Positions 11,292 to 21,524 of a stretch of 60,000 bases of DNA are shown in pieces. The stretch is from Polytrichum commune (taxonomy: Eukaryota > Streptophyta > Polytrichopsida > Polytrichales > Polytrichaceae). A program made the translations under genes and the position numbers. The notes under the pieces are model-generated. The model saw nothing but the letters and a program-made list of their open reading frames with translations, made no database searches and was not told the DNA's origin. The stretch spans positions 38,987,501-39,047,500 of the forward strand of contig OX485805.1 of NCBI GenBank assembly GCA_950295325.1, written 5' to 3'. Within the stretch, counting starts at the first letter, position 1, and the number at the start of each line of letters is the position of its first letter.

Positions 11292-12170
11292 AGTGTGCAA
11301 GTGTGCAAGTGTGGAGTTAGTAGGCTAGTTAGAATCAAGTGTGGCCTTAAGGGCAACTGCTTTGGAGTGTGTTAAACCATTGAGGATAGTGTTTTTAAAC
11401 ACTTGAACCTCGTGGCCAAAATAAATCACTTGCATTATTAATGGAGGAAGTGGAGGACATCCACACTGGCAAGACAAAGGAGGCCAGGCCGACGGAGAAA
11501 GCGGAAGACTCTAGCAATGGTCGAATAATGAAGAGAATACTCAAAGGCCAAAGAGGAATATCCTTGAGAGCTTGTGTTGCCAAGGCCGCCGGTTGGACCC
11601 TTGAAAAGGCCAACGCGGCCCAAAGCCAAGAGGCTACCACTAATAAACAAAGTGATTCAAAAATGACATAAACACCTGGGTACGCGAAGAGATCATTCTT
11701 TTGATACAAACAATACATGTGATTCTCAACACCATCACCCGGACTAGGACGTTTAAACTTTAAGGGGGGTGGTTTTGGCCTCACACGCCCTTGAGTGTAT
11801 GATAGTGGAGCCGTGGGCTCCTCCACCCTCACACGAGATGTCCGCGAGAGATCCCCGAACGACTTCCGTCTCATGTGGCCGGAACAAGGAAGGGACCACT
11901 GGGAGTGACCCCTCGCCTGGCCATCGGTCCCGGAAGGAGAAACACGTTTCCGATACAGCGCGATCTGGATTGGGTGACAGATTGGGAGAGGATCCGGCTG
12001 CGGCAGACGATTTTGAAGAAGAGGTCGCCCCCTCCCCGAACATGAGGAGGGTATTTACAAGGCTGCATGAGCGACGACTTTTGACCCCCGGAGGAGGCTC
12101 TTCCGCCGTCAGCGGGCCCGCAAGTCACTCCAAGGGCGGGACGGCTCCGAAGAAGCACCACACCACTTAG
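11292..12170 (+). other. Unrecognised region with two short open frames
   Basis: Open frames at 11441-11671 (76 aa, charged) and 11769-12170 (133 aa, Ser/Gly/Arg-rich, ending in a basic tail) lie on the plus strand. I recognise neither. Their position just before LTR-like sequence at 12171-12900 suggests the 3' end of a degraded retroelement coding region, but no motif supports this. Confidence 0.3.
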
Positions 12171-12900
12171 GTTAGACTTAGGTAGATTAGCCTTAGGAAG
12201 AATCAGAATTAGGCAGGTAGGATTAAGGATAACCCTTTTGAGTTTTTGGGCAAAAATGTAAATTAAAATTTTGTCAGCGCGAAAAGCGGATCGAGATCCG
12301 GAAATCCCGCGAAGGACGCGTTTCTGGATTTCTCGGCGCTTGGAGTTTTCTGGACGGCCGCCTGGGCCGCCACCAGTAGTTAGGGATTGTGGCCTTTACT
12401 TAAGGCTGAATAAGGAGCTTGAGGAGGGTTCTTCTCTCCGATGTTGTATTTTGTCTCTTCCCACTCAATAAAGCTCTAGTTCTCCACCCATTCTGACTTG
12501 TTTTGTGCACGGGCGGTTAGGAGAGTGTTGCATATCTAGAGGGAATGAATGAGTAGGAAGTCCGGATAGGACAAAGGGGAGGAAACCCGGATCGGATCCG
12601 ACTATAGTACTATGGCTCCTTTTTGAGTGTAGTGGGAAGGAAACCTCATTATTCCGGATGTCTGGGTAACGTCCATGTGAGATAGCCGTCGTTAGGACTG
12701 GGTAAGATCTGGGAGGTGCCGGACTTACGCCATCCGACCTTCTGATGAGGTCTCACGGATCCTAGGCTGGGCAATCCGGAAAGTGGTACGGATCGCCCAG
12801 TTATCTCAGACTTAGTTGAGCCTAAGTTCGCTATAGCCGGATCGATCTATCGGAAGGAGGAGAGAAACCATAACAGTTAGGATTCCGGTCCGTAAAGTCA
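12171..12900 (+). mobile_element. LTR-like sequence of a second retroelement
   Basis: The stretch contains a promoter/polyadenylation-like block (ACTTAAGGCTGAATAAGG near 12398 and AATAAAGCTCTAGTTC near 12467) followed by a GGAT/CCGG-rich segment. The piece 12627-12760 recurs at 20155-20270, and its continuation recurs at 20994-21070. No defined termini were found. This unit is the site into which the 7.2-kb Ty3 element inserted. Confidence 0.4.
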
Positions 12901-12905
12901 TTTCC

Positions 12906-13877
12906 TGTCGCGCACCTCTCCATGAGGAGTGCCCGAAACACCATGGGCACAAGGGGGACCCCGGAGTGACACCCGGGACTTGTGGCGCCGTTGGTGAGAG
13001 GGCCCAAGTGATCCTAGTGTGGGTGAGGGCCCCGGGCGTTGGGAACGCCTCCCACCCACGGAGACTAGGAGGCATGAGGGTAAGGCCATGAGCTATGCGT
13101 AGCTCATGGCGTGGTGATTCTAGAATGCTCAAGATCACCTCAAGCGGAGGTGTGAGCTAGGAGTTATGGCCATTTGAGTGGGGCGCTGTCCCGGGACAGC
13201 GCCCTGGTACAGCAGTGCCTGGGAGTGATTCCCGGGACTGCCAAGGTTCAAACAGGCATAACTTGGTCAATACTTGCCTGAATGGGGCAAGTGAGGAGTC
13301 CATCGGCATCTACGTGAAGCGTAGATGAAGATGGAGTGGTCGCTTGTTAGAATCAGACATCATACAAGGAAGTTATGATGGTCTGAAGCTGCTGGGGGCT
13401 TCTAGGCGCAGCGGCTAAGGGAAAGTGTCCACTTGGCCCCAACTCTTGGTGGAGAGACAAGAGGTTGGTTGACGGTGGGGTAGGGGCCCCGTGTAGAGTC
13501 CTAGAGGCTTATATGGGTGAGGTGGTGTGGCCTCACCCACCCGAGGCCGAACGGCACGGCCTCCATGGGCATTGGCCCAATGTGAGGCCATAGTTGCCTA
13601 GTATGGTTCGGGTTGTTGTAGTGTTGCTCCGGCAACGCGATGATCAACATGGGATTGGACTTCCATGGATGGAAGTCCACATCTAGGAATGGGTTACCGA
13701 TTAAGGGGTGAGTCCCTAAAGCAAAGTAGGAGGGTTGGTTCCCTCCTATGAACTATAAGGTCCGGGGTAGGAGGAGCTAACCATTAGCATGGCGGAATGC
13801 GAATGGTTAGCGCTCGTAACCTTTGCTAGAATTGAAAATTGGCAAGATTGCTAAGGGGGTTAGCAAGGGTTGCGACA
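12906..13877 (+). repeat. 5' LTR
   Basis: 972 bp, TGTCGC...GCGACA. It is rich in inverted repeats: GCCATGAGCTA...TAGCTCATGGC near 13085, the perfect 20-bp GCGCTGTCCCGGGACAGCGC near 13182, CATCTACGTGAAGCGTAGATG near 13308 and GGACTTCCA...TGGAAGTCC near 13657. TTATATGGGTGAGG near 13510 may serve as a TATA-like element. Confidence 0.95.
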
Positions 13878-13879
13878 CT

Positions 13880-13891
13880 TGGTATCAGAGC
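13880..13891 (+). other. Primer-binding site, initiator Met tRNA
   Basis: TGGTATCAGAGC follows the 5' LTR after two bases. It is the usual complement of the 3' end of plant initiator Met-tRNA and primes minus-strand synthesis in Ty3/gypsy elements. Confidence 0.93.
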
Positions 13892-14695
13892 AGGGTTCCA
13901 ATATTTGAGCTAGCACTTTGAGGGAGACATGGCTATCAAACGTGAGGGTTATTATGGTTAGCCCGGGGTTTCCAAAAGGTTGTGAGGCTCAAATTGGAAC
14001 AAAGATCATGTGTAAAGGGAATTTGACCATACCATTGGTTCTAATGACAATGGTGGGCATGATGGTGGATTCGGTAAGGAAATTGGTGGAGTCCTTTGAA
14101 AGGGCTCCCGCACACCTCAAAAAAGCATTTGGGGCCTAAAATACCGAATGCACCCAAAACCTTGGAGGGCATTAATGTTGGATTGAAATTCCAATTCGAA
14201 ATGCTTGGAAGATATTGATGATGTTGGAATGAATTTGGTGGAAATGAGGCGTGCGGGCCTCTTAAGGCGTATATGCGCGAATTTCACACCCAAATGAATT
14301 GTGCATCTTAGATGAACGAGTTTTCTAAGAAGTACATCGTTTTAGGTGGGGTTTCAAAAGTGGGTGGTGAATACCAAGTTCAAATTTCCAAAAGTTTATT
14401 GAGGTTGTGGCGGGGATCATCAAAATTGCAACGAGCATTAAGGCCGATGACCCCAATAAGAAATTTGGTGGTGCCTTACAACAATGGACGTTGAGGGGAG
14501 ATAGGTACCACGCCAAATAATACTTATGCCGCGGACCGAATGTAAGACGATGGCATTGTGGCCAAGGCTAGTAGCCTCAAGCCGAGGCCAAGTCTTTTGT
14601 ACTTTGAGGCTCAAATGAATGGGACAAATGTCTCATGGGTTGATAAAGAGGCTACCATTCCTTCTTAAGCCCAAAACTCGCAAGGGAGTTGGGGC

Positions 14696-14962
14696 TTGCC
14701 GATTGATAGAGCGGGCAAGCCCACCAAGGTGCGGTTTGGAAAGGGCGAACCGCATGAAACAAAGGAGGCCGCGATGCATGTAACTTTTCAATGTGGGACA
14801 TTGGATTTTTGTCAAAATTTCACACCATGTGAAATAGATGAAATGCATGTCATTGTGAAGGCTGCCTTCTTTGGAACTCACATGATAGATGTGAGGTGCA
14901 AGCCGGTGAGCTTGCGGTGCATTTGTGATGTCTTGATGGCAAAGAATTGCACTACAAATTGA
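14696..14962 (+). pseudogene. Degenerate retroviral-type protease region
   Basis: An 88-aa open frame with FGKGEPHET... and FFGTHMIDVRCK resembles the stretch around and after the protease of Ty3 polyproteins. The catalytic D-S/T-G triad is not visible. No gag-like protein can be read between the primer site and here (13892-14695). Confidence 0.45.
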
Positions 14963-15191
14963 CAAGGACTCCTATGGTAGGAGGAACCAACTCGAATTTG
15001 GTCTTAATGGACCAAATGAATAAACGGAAAAACATAATTATAATGGTCGTGGTTCAATTGGAGCAACTCCAAGGAACTCATGGGGAGGCTAGGAAAGATA
15101 GGCCTCCCCAAAACCACATTGTTGGGATGTTGGTGAGGTACAAGGATGTATTCACCAATGTGTTGTCCAAAATGTTACCGCCAACGAGTGG

Positions 15192-15218
15192 AAAAAAAAA
15201 AAAAAAAAAAAAAAAAAA
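15192..15218 (+). repeat. 27-A homopolymer in place of the RT core
   Basis: The run follows MLPPTSG, a sequence typical of the spacer just before the reverse-transcriptase fingers. The RT thumb appears only about 100 bases later. The fingers and palm with the YxDD motif are absent. Confidence 0.9.
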
Positions 15219-15267
15219 CTTGCTCAACGAGAGATTGAATTCTTGAGGTATGTGATGACAAAGGAAG

Positions 15268-15430
15268 TTGGTGGATGAACATGACAAATGTCAAGGCAAT
15301 CCAAGAGGAGAATTGGCCCTTGACTCAAGAGAAGGGCTAAGGTCATTTGTTGGCCTAGCCAACTACTACCACCACTTCATTCGAGGTGTTTCTAAGGTTG
15401 CTAGGACCTTAGTCAACTTGTTGGAAAAAT
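15268..15430 (+). pseudogene. Reverse-transcriptase thumb/connection remnant
   Basis: The peptide RSFVGLANYYHHFIRGVSKVA matches the LRxFLGLxNYYRxFI block that ends the Ty3 reverse transcriptase. It runs directly into the RNase H segment, WDEPCHQAFGELK. Confidence 0.8.
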
Positions 15431-16570
15431 GGCTATCCCAAGAGTGGGATGAGCCTTGTCACCAAGCCTTTGGGGAGCTCAAGAGCAAGTTTCCTTCACA
15501 AGATGTGGTTAAGTTCCCGAGCTTTCACAAGCATTTTGAGATGCACATGGAAGCGAAGGACTTTACCATCGGCGGATGTTGGTCCAAGATGGATGACCAT
15601 TGCTTATGGGAGCATTAAGCTCCATGGTTGTCGAACCTTGTACGGCTTGTGCAAAAAATGGTTATCCCAAGAGTGGGATGAGCCTTGCCACCAAGCCTTT
15701 TGGGGAGCTTAAGACCAAGTTCTCTTCGCCACCCGTGCTCAAGTTCGTGGAGTTTGACAAACCTTTGAGGTGCATACGGGGGCAAGTGACTTTAGCATTG
15801 GCGGATGTTGAGGCAAAATGGATGCCCTTCGCATATAAGAGCATGAAGCTCGATGGTTGTCCGACCTTGTCCAACTTGTGCAAGAAATGGCTATCCCAAG
15901 AGTGGGATGAGCCTTGTTACCAAGTCTTTAAGGAGCTTAAGAGCAAGCTCTCTTCGCCGCCCGTGCTCAAGTTTGCGAAATTTGACAAACCTTTTGAGAT
16001 GCATACGGGGGCGAGTGACTTTACCATTGGCGGATGTTGATCCAAGATGGATGCCCATTGCATATGGGAGCATTAAGCTTAAAGGTTGTCAAACCTTGTG
16101 CGACTTGTGAAAGAAATGGCTATCTTAAGAGTGGGATGAGCCTTGCCCCCAAAGTCTTTGGGGAGCTTAATACAAAGTTGTCTTTGCCACCCGTGTTCAA
16201 GTTCGCGGAGTTTGACAAACCTTTTGAGGTGAATACGGGGTGGCGAGTGACTTTGCCATTGGCGGATGGTTAATGTAAGATGGATGGCCATTGCATATGA
16301 GAGCGTTAAGCTTGATGGTTATCCGACCTTATCCGACTTGTGGAAGAAATGACTATCCCAAGAGTGGGATGAGCCTTGCCACCAAGTCTTTAGGGAGCTT
16401 GAGAGCAAGTGTTCTTAGACGCCCGTGCTCAAGTTCGCGGAGCTTGACAAACCTTTTGAGGTGCATACGGGGTTGATTAACTTTGCCAATGGCGGATTGT
16501 TAATGTAAGATGGATGGCCATTGCATATGGGAGCATGAAGCTCGATGGTTGTCAAAGAAGACAACCAACT
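15431..16570 (+). repeat. Five tandem copies of an RNase H segment
   Basis: The segment starting GCTATCCCAAGAGTGGGATG (or close variants) begins at about 15432, 15661, 15890, 16119 and 16352, giving periods of 229, 229, 229 and 233 bp. Each copy encodes WDEPCxQAF, a short helix, FExHTGASDFTIGG and a tail, corresponding to the start of the Ty3 RNase H domain. The copies differ by substitutions and small indels, and their reading frames change between copies. Confidence 0.9.
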
Positions 16571-16842
16571 CATGACAAAGAACTTCTTTGTCGTAGTGCA
16601 TTGCTTGAAGATGTGGCGACACTATTTGGGGTCGCACAAAGCAAAGGTCTACATGGACAATGTGTCCTAAAAGAATTTTGACATTCAAGCGCAAGTAAGC
16701 GCCAAGTCATTGCGTTGGCATGATAGTTTGGCGCTTATGAAGGTGGATTTGATCCACAAACCGGACCGTGGAAATGTGGTGCCGGATGCGTGAAGTAGAC
16801 CGGATGAGTTCCAAGCAATGAGAACCATCCAAACCTTGTGGC

Positions 16843-17163
16843 TAATGTGTGCCGGCGAAGGAAACTTGTGATGCAAGATACGGGAGGGGTAAATTAACTA
16901 CCCCAAAAGCACAAAAACTTTTAGGTGAACTTCGCAAGAGCAAGGTGCTCAAAGAGGTTAAGTTGGTGGACGGATTGTTCAAGTGCAAGCAAAGTTGGGT
17001 GTATGTGCCACAAGGCAAGTTGAGGCTATCGGTTTTGAAGGAGGAATTTGATAGTCCTATTGCCGGCCTTAGAGGAGAAAGAAAAAACCGCCATAGAATG
17101 GTGTCATGGAGGTACCATTGGCGGTGCATAAAGGAAGATATAGCCCACTTTGTGAAGGCGTGA
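16843..17163 (+). pseudogene. Integrase N-terminal segment
   Basis: The open frame contains YRxxWRCIKEDIAHFVKA, the usual end of the HHCC zinc-binding region of Ty3 integrase, but the His and Cys ligands are not all present. A stop at 17161-17163 separates it from the core. Confidence 0.7.
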
Positions 17164-17176
17164 ATCAAAGTGCAAA

Positions 17177-17932
17177 GTGAACCGAGCCTCTTATCAAAAG
17201 CAAGGCGGTTTCTTGCAACCGTTGCCTATCCCGTCGGCGCCATGGCATGGTATGTGCATGGACTTGATCACAAGTTTGCCGGAGTCACATGGGTATGATG
17301 CCATCTTGTTGATGGTAGAGTGGTTTGCCAAGTTGGCACACATGGTGCCGATTGTGGGAACCGCCACCGCGTTGGAGACCGCATAGCCTTTTCTCAAAGG
17401 ATGGTTGAGGCACCACGGGTTGCCAAGAGTGATTGTGTGGGATCAAGATCCAAAGTTCACAAGTGCATTTTCAATGCATTTCTCTAAAGAGGTTGTATTG
17501 AAACTAAGGTTTAGCACGGCCGTGTATTCCCAAATGGATGGGAAAACAAAGCGTGTGAATGGAGACTTGAAGCAATACTTGAGGAACTTGGTGGGGGCGG
17601 ACCAAGGAGATTGGGCGGACTATGTGGGTCGAGCGGAGTGTAATTGCAATGTAGCCACGCACTTGGCTACCAAGGGGTGGTCTTTGGTGGTGGCTTATGG
17701 AGTGGATGCGCTCCAACCTATTAACCTAGCTCTCGAGGGGGCACATTCAACACTAGAGTTTAACCAAGATGGTGAGGACTTGGCCAAGGATGGTAAACAA
17801 GTCTTGGAGATGACCAAGTTGTTGGTGGAGAACGCCCGAAGGTGCTACGGAGTGCTAGTAAATGCCGGAAGACGCGAAGTGGAGAATGAGGTGGGCCAAA
17901 AGGTGTTGTTGAATGTGAACAACTTCACTTAG
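17177..17932 (+). pseudogene. Integrase core, inactivated
   Basis: MDLITSLPES supplies the first catalytic Asp and VWDQDPKFTSAF the second. The expected Glu lies in GKTKRVNG, where this copy has Lys (AAG) while the two other local copies keep Glu (GKAERV, GKAEHV). TAG at 17384-17386 interrupts the core and is also present in both other copies. The C-terminal part (NVATHLATKGWSLVVAYG) is preserved. Confidence 0.88.
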
Positions 17933-18201
17933 CCGGAAGGCCTCGCTCCAAAAGTTCATGTCCAAAATTGGAGCTTCGTTTTCCATTGTGGAACAAGTGT
18001 TCAAGGACATGTATAAGTTGGAATTACCGCCGGACATCAAAGTGCATCCGACATTTCATGTCTCATTACGAAAGTCATTTTAGGACGACACCTTGTGGCC
18101 CGATCACAAGCAAGTGATTAGGCCACGTCCCGACCTTGTGGAGGTCATTTGGAACATGAGGTAAGAGGGCATCCTCAAGTGTAGGAAGCCCAAGTGAAAA
18201 T

Positions 18202-18363
18202 GAAAGAAAATGTACAAAGGAGTACTTGGTGAAATGGTGAGGATATCATGAGAAAGAAGCCGTTTGGGTAGCGGCAAGAGACATGATGAACGCCAAGGAA
18301 TTGGTAAAGCACTTTGAAGAAACTAAGGCTAGACATTCCAATAAAATGAAGCGTAGGCATTGA
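18202..18363 (+). pseudogene. Chromodomain with shared TGA
   Basis: The frame KEYLVKW-stop-GYHEKEAVWVAARDM is a chromodomain of the kind found at the C terminus of chromovirus integrases. TGA at 18238-18240 replaces what should be Arg (CGA). The same TGA is present at 22431-22433 and, on the minus strand, at 26930-26932. Confidence 0.8.
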
Positions 18364-19161
18364 TGAGGACATCAATCTCCTTTAGTGGGGGAGAGACGCT
18401 GGTAGCACACTTAGCTTCGAGGTTAATTGCTCCACAACATGAACTTGTTCTTTGGCTTGAGGGAATAAAGTCCAAACTTTAGTGGTGCAAAGAGAAAAGT
18501 ACGAGATGAGGTCCTAGTCTTGTACTTGTGCTTGGTTAGTGGAAGAGGGGGAATAGATATGCCAAACTAGGTTGGGTAAGCCGAGTAATTGGGGCCATGG
18601 CTAGGAGGGGCCTTGGATAAAACCAAAAAACTTCTTAGCCATGGGCTTGTCCGGGCGGGGACAAGGTGATGGCGCGTGCTCATAAAAGTGCTACCCGCGA
18701 GCTAACGAGAGTTGGCGCATGGGAGTCATGAACCCATGTCTCGAAAGAGCAAAGTGGGAACCGAGTCGGGCGGGACTTGGCATCACCCCCGTGCGATCGA
18801 GGCGTGGCTTAACAATGGAAAGCCATCTCGGAGTTGCAACCGAGACAACTTAGTGGAAGCGTTGAGGTCTCGCCTAGATGTGTCACGTTAGGCTAGTGGA
18901 GCCTAACGGGGGAGGCCCCAAAGGAGGGGCAACCCAAGTGAGTCCCAAAGTAGGTGGGTCTAGTGTAGGTTAGGTCCTTGGAGGAGAGATCCAAGGTCGC
19001 TAACGGACCACCTAGGAACGACACCTTTGGGACTATGCCAAATTTGAAGATGCATTGTGGGGGTCGCGCCCTAAGGTAAACACAATGCCGCACCATAGAG
19101 GATGGCAACTTGAGAATTGGTGTGCCGACTACGAGTATAGTCGATGAGGGCATCGACTCCG

Positions 19162-19176
19162 TTTGGTGGGGGTGAG
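19162..19176 (+). other. Polypurine tract before the 3' LTR
   Basis: TTTGGTGGGGGTGAG abuts the 3' LTR start and is the expected plus-strand primer site. Confidence 0.8.
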
Positions 19177-20148
19177 TGTCGCGCACCTCTCCATGAGGAG
19201 TGCCCGAAACACCATGGGCACAAGGGGGACCCCGGAGTGACACCCGGGACTTGTGGCGCCGTTGGTGAGAGGGCCCAAGTGATCCTAGTGTGGGTGAGGG
19301 CCCCGGGCGTTGGGAACGCCTCCCACCCACGGAGACTAGGAGGCATGAGGGTAAGGCCATGAGCTATGCGTAGCTCATGGCGTGGTGATTCTAGAATGCT
19401 CAAGATCACCTCAAGCGGAGGTGTGAGCTAGGAGTTATGGCCATTTGAGTGGGGCGCTGTCCCGGGACAGCGCCCTGGTACAGCAGTGCCTGGGAGTGAT
19501 TCCCGGGACTGCCAAGGTTCAAACAGGCATAACTTGGTCAATACTTGCCTGAATGGGGCAAGTGAGGAGTCCATCGGCATCTACGTGAAGCGTAGATGAA
19601 GATGGAGTGGTCGCTTGTTAGAATCAGACATCATACAAGGAAGTTATGATGGTCTGAAGCTGCTGGGGGCTTCTAGGCGCAGCGGCTAAGGGAAAGTGTC
19701 CACTTGGCCCCAACTCTTGGTGGAGAGACAAGAGGTTGGTTGACGGTGGGGTAGGGGCCCCGTGTAGAGTCCTAGAGGCTTATATGGGTGAGGTGGTGTG
19801 GCCTCACCCACCCGAGGCCGAACGGCACGGCCTCCATGGGCATTGGCCCAATGTGAGGCCATAGTTGCCTAGTATGGTTCGGGTTGTTGTAGTGTTGCTC
19901 CGGCAACGCGATGATCAACATGGGATTGGACTTCCATGGATGGAAGTCCACATCTAGGAATGGGTTACCGATTAAGGGGTGAGTCCCTAAAGCAAAGTAG
20001 GAGGGTTGGTTCCCTCCTATGAACTATAAGGTCCGGGGTAGGAGGAGCTAACCATTAGCATGGCGGAATGCGAATGGTTAGCGCTCGTAACCTTTGCTAG
20101 AATTGAAAATTGGCAAGATTGCTAAGGGGGTTAGCAAGGGTTGCGACA
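19177..20148 (+). repeat. 3' LTR
   Basis: 972 bp, the same length as the 5' LTR and identical wherever I compared it, with the same TGTCGC and GCGACA ends. Confidence 0.95.
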
Positions 20149-20153
20149 TTTCC

Positions 20154-21070
20154 GGTGTGTAGTGGGAAGGAAACCTCATTATTCCGGATGCTTGGGTAAC
20201 GTCCATGTGAGATAGCCGTCGTTAGGACTGGGTAAGATCAGGAAGGTTCCGGACTTACGCCATCCGACCTGTCACGTGAGGTGACATCGGGGGCTAAGTT
20301 ACGTCAATTTAGGAGTAAATGGACTCCATTAGGAGTCCATGTGTGTTGGGATGAGTATCGGACTCCATTGGGAGTCCTAGTTAGTTGTTCATCCACTCCA
20401 TGGATGAACTCCACATAGGATTGGGGTTGTATGAAGAGGAAGGCCTCTTGACTTGCCATTGTTGTCAAGTCAAGTCTTGTGAGTGTGTTTTGAGAGAGAG
20501 AGAGCTTGTTGTTGCTTTCTCATGGCTATGGTGTAGTAGATTATGAGTAAAGCCTTTGCATTCTTTTTCCACCACTTGCACTCTTGGATTCTCCCTTCGT
20601 GGAGTGAGAGATAGCTTGACTCTTGTGTGTGAATTTTAGAGTTTCTTAAGCTTTGTAAGGAGACATTTTAGTTTCTTAAGCTTGGAGAGAGAAACCCTCA
20701 TCCAGGCGACCGTTAGATTACCAAGGAAACTTTCTGATTACTCCCTGTAATCATACCATTGCTGATGCTTGCAATGAGACGGATGCAACTTACCATTTAA
20801 ACAAACTAGGACAATAGCATGTTGCAAAAAGAAAGGACAGAGTTGACCCACTCTAGAGAACTTTTCCGACCGTGTCTTCGAAATATCTTGAAGAGGTGGT
20901 TGTTTAGCATTTTATTTTGCTATTTTATTTTGCTAATTGATGTTGACAACGACACTCGATCTGTTGTGTTTAACGATCTTAGTTTACACGACAGACCTTC
21001 TGAAGAGGTCTCACAGTCTTTGGGCGGGGTAATCCGGAAAGTGGCACGGATCGCCCACTTATCCCGGATT
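20154..21070 (+). repeat. Second copy of the 12.6-kb LTR-like repeat, interrupted
   Basis: Sequence 20155-20270 matches 12627-12760, and the match resumes at 20994-21070 (CTTCTGAAGAGGTCTCAC...). The interruption at 20270-20993 is a separate insertion. Confidence 0.75.
20270..20993 (+). mobile_element. 724-bp insertion, probable solo LTR of another family
   Basis: Begins TGTCACGTG and ends ACACGACA. The interrupted repeat resumes exactly afterwards, with GACC (or GACCT) repeated on both sides. TG...CA ends and the promoter-like, gene-free content fit a solo LTR, but no full element of this family is in the window. Confidence 0.55.
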
Positions 21071-21524
21071 AACAGATCTCCGGCCGAATCTTGACCTTTC
21101 TGTCGTTGTAGTTCCGGGAACCATCCGGATTCTCTGTGTGACCTGCCAGGAAAGATTAGGCCGATCCGGACTGGTTGTGAGAGAAATCCGGATTTTGACC
21201 ATATAGGGACGTCTTCGCCGGATGAACCAAATCATCAATGGAAGTAGGAAGTAGGTAGGTAGGTATTGAGTAAAGACGCATGTAGGAGTAAGACATAATT
21301 AGAAAGGTTCATTCCGGAAGGCAAGTCCGGGAATAAGGACTTCCAAAGGACTATCCGGATCCGGAGGGCCGATCCGGCCGGTGGTCGAGTTTCAAGTAGG
21401 AAAAGAGGGTCCTTGACATCCTGCACTTCACAAAATCCCTGGACGATACTCGGATCATCCGGACAAACCGGATTAGGCATTGAAAAACGCCTATCCGGAA
21501 CTTTTGGTGTTCGTGTGCTCCCAC
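21071..21524. other. CCGGAT-rich non-coding sequence
   Basis: Contains many CCGGAT/ATCCGG words and the inverted repeat TCCGGATCCGGA near 21354. It continues the repeat family of 12.5-12.9 kb. No gene is seen. Confidence 0.4.

Larger units (their letters stand above)
12906..20148 (+). mobile_element. Complete-boundary Ty3/gypsy element with defective interior
   Basis: A 7243-bp element bounded by two 972-bp direct LTRs and flanked by the 5-bp duplication TTTCC (12901-12905 and 20149-20153). The LTRs start TGTCGC and end GCGACA. A Met-tRNA primer site follows the 5' LTR and a purine-rich tract precedes the 3' LTR. The interior keeps recognisable protease, reverse-transcriptase thumb, RNase H, integrase and chromodomain segments, all interrupted. 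No gag is recognisable and the RT core is missing. The LTRs look identical where I compared them, so the insertion is recent although the element cannot encode its own proteins. It was probably mobilised by another copy. Confidence 0.93.
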
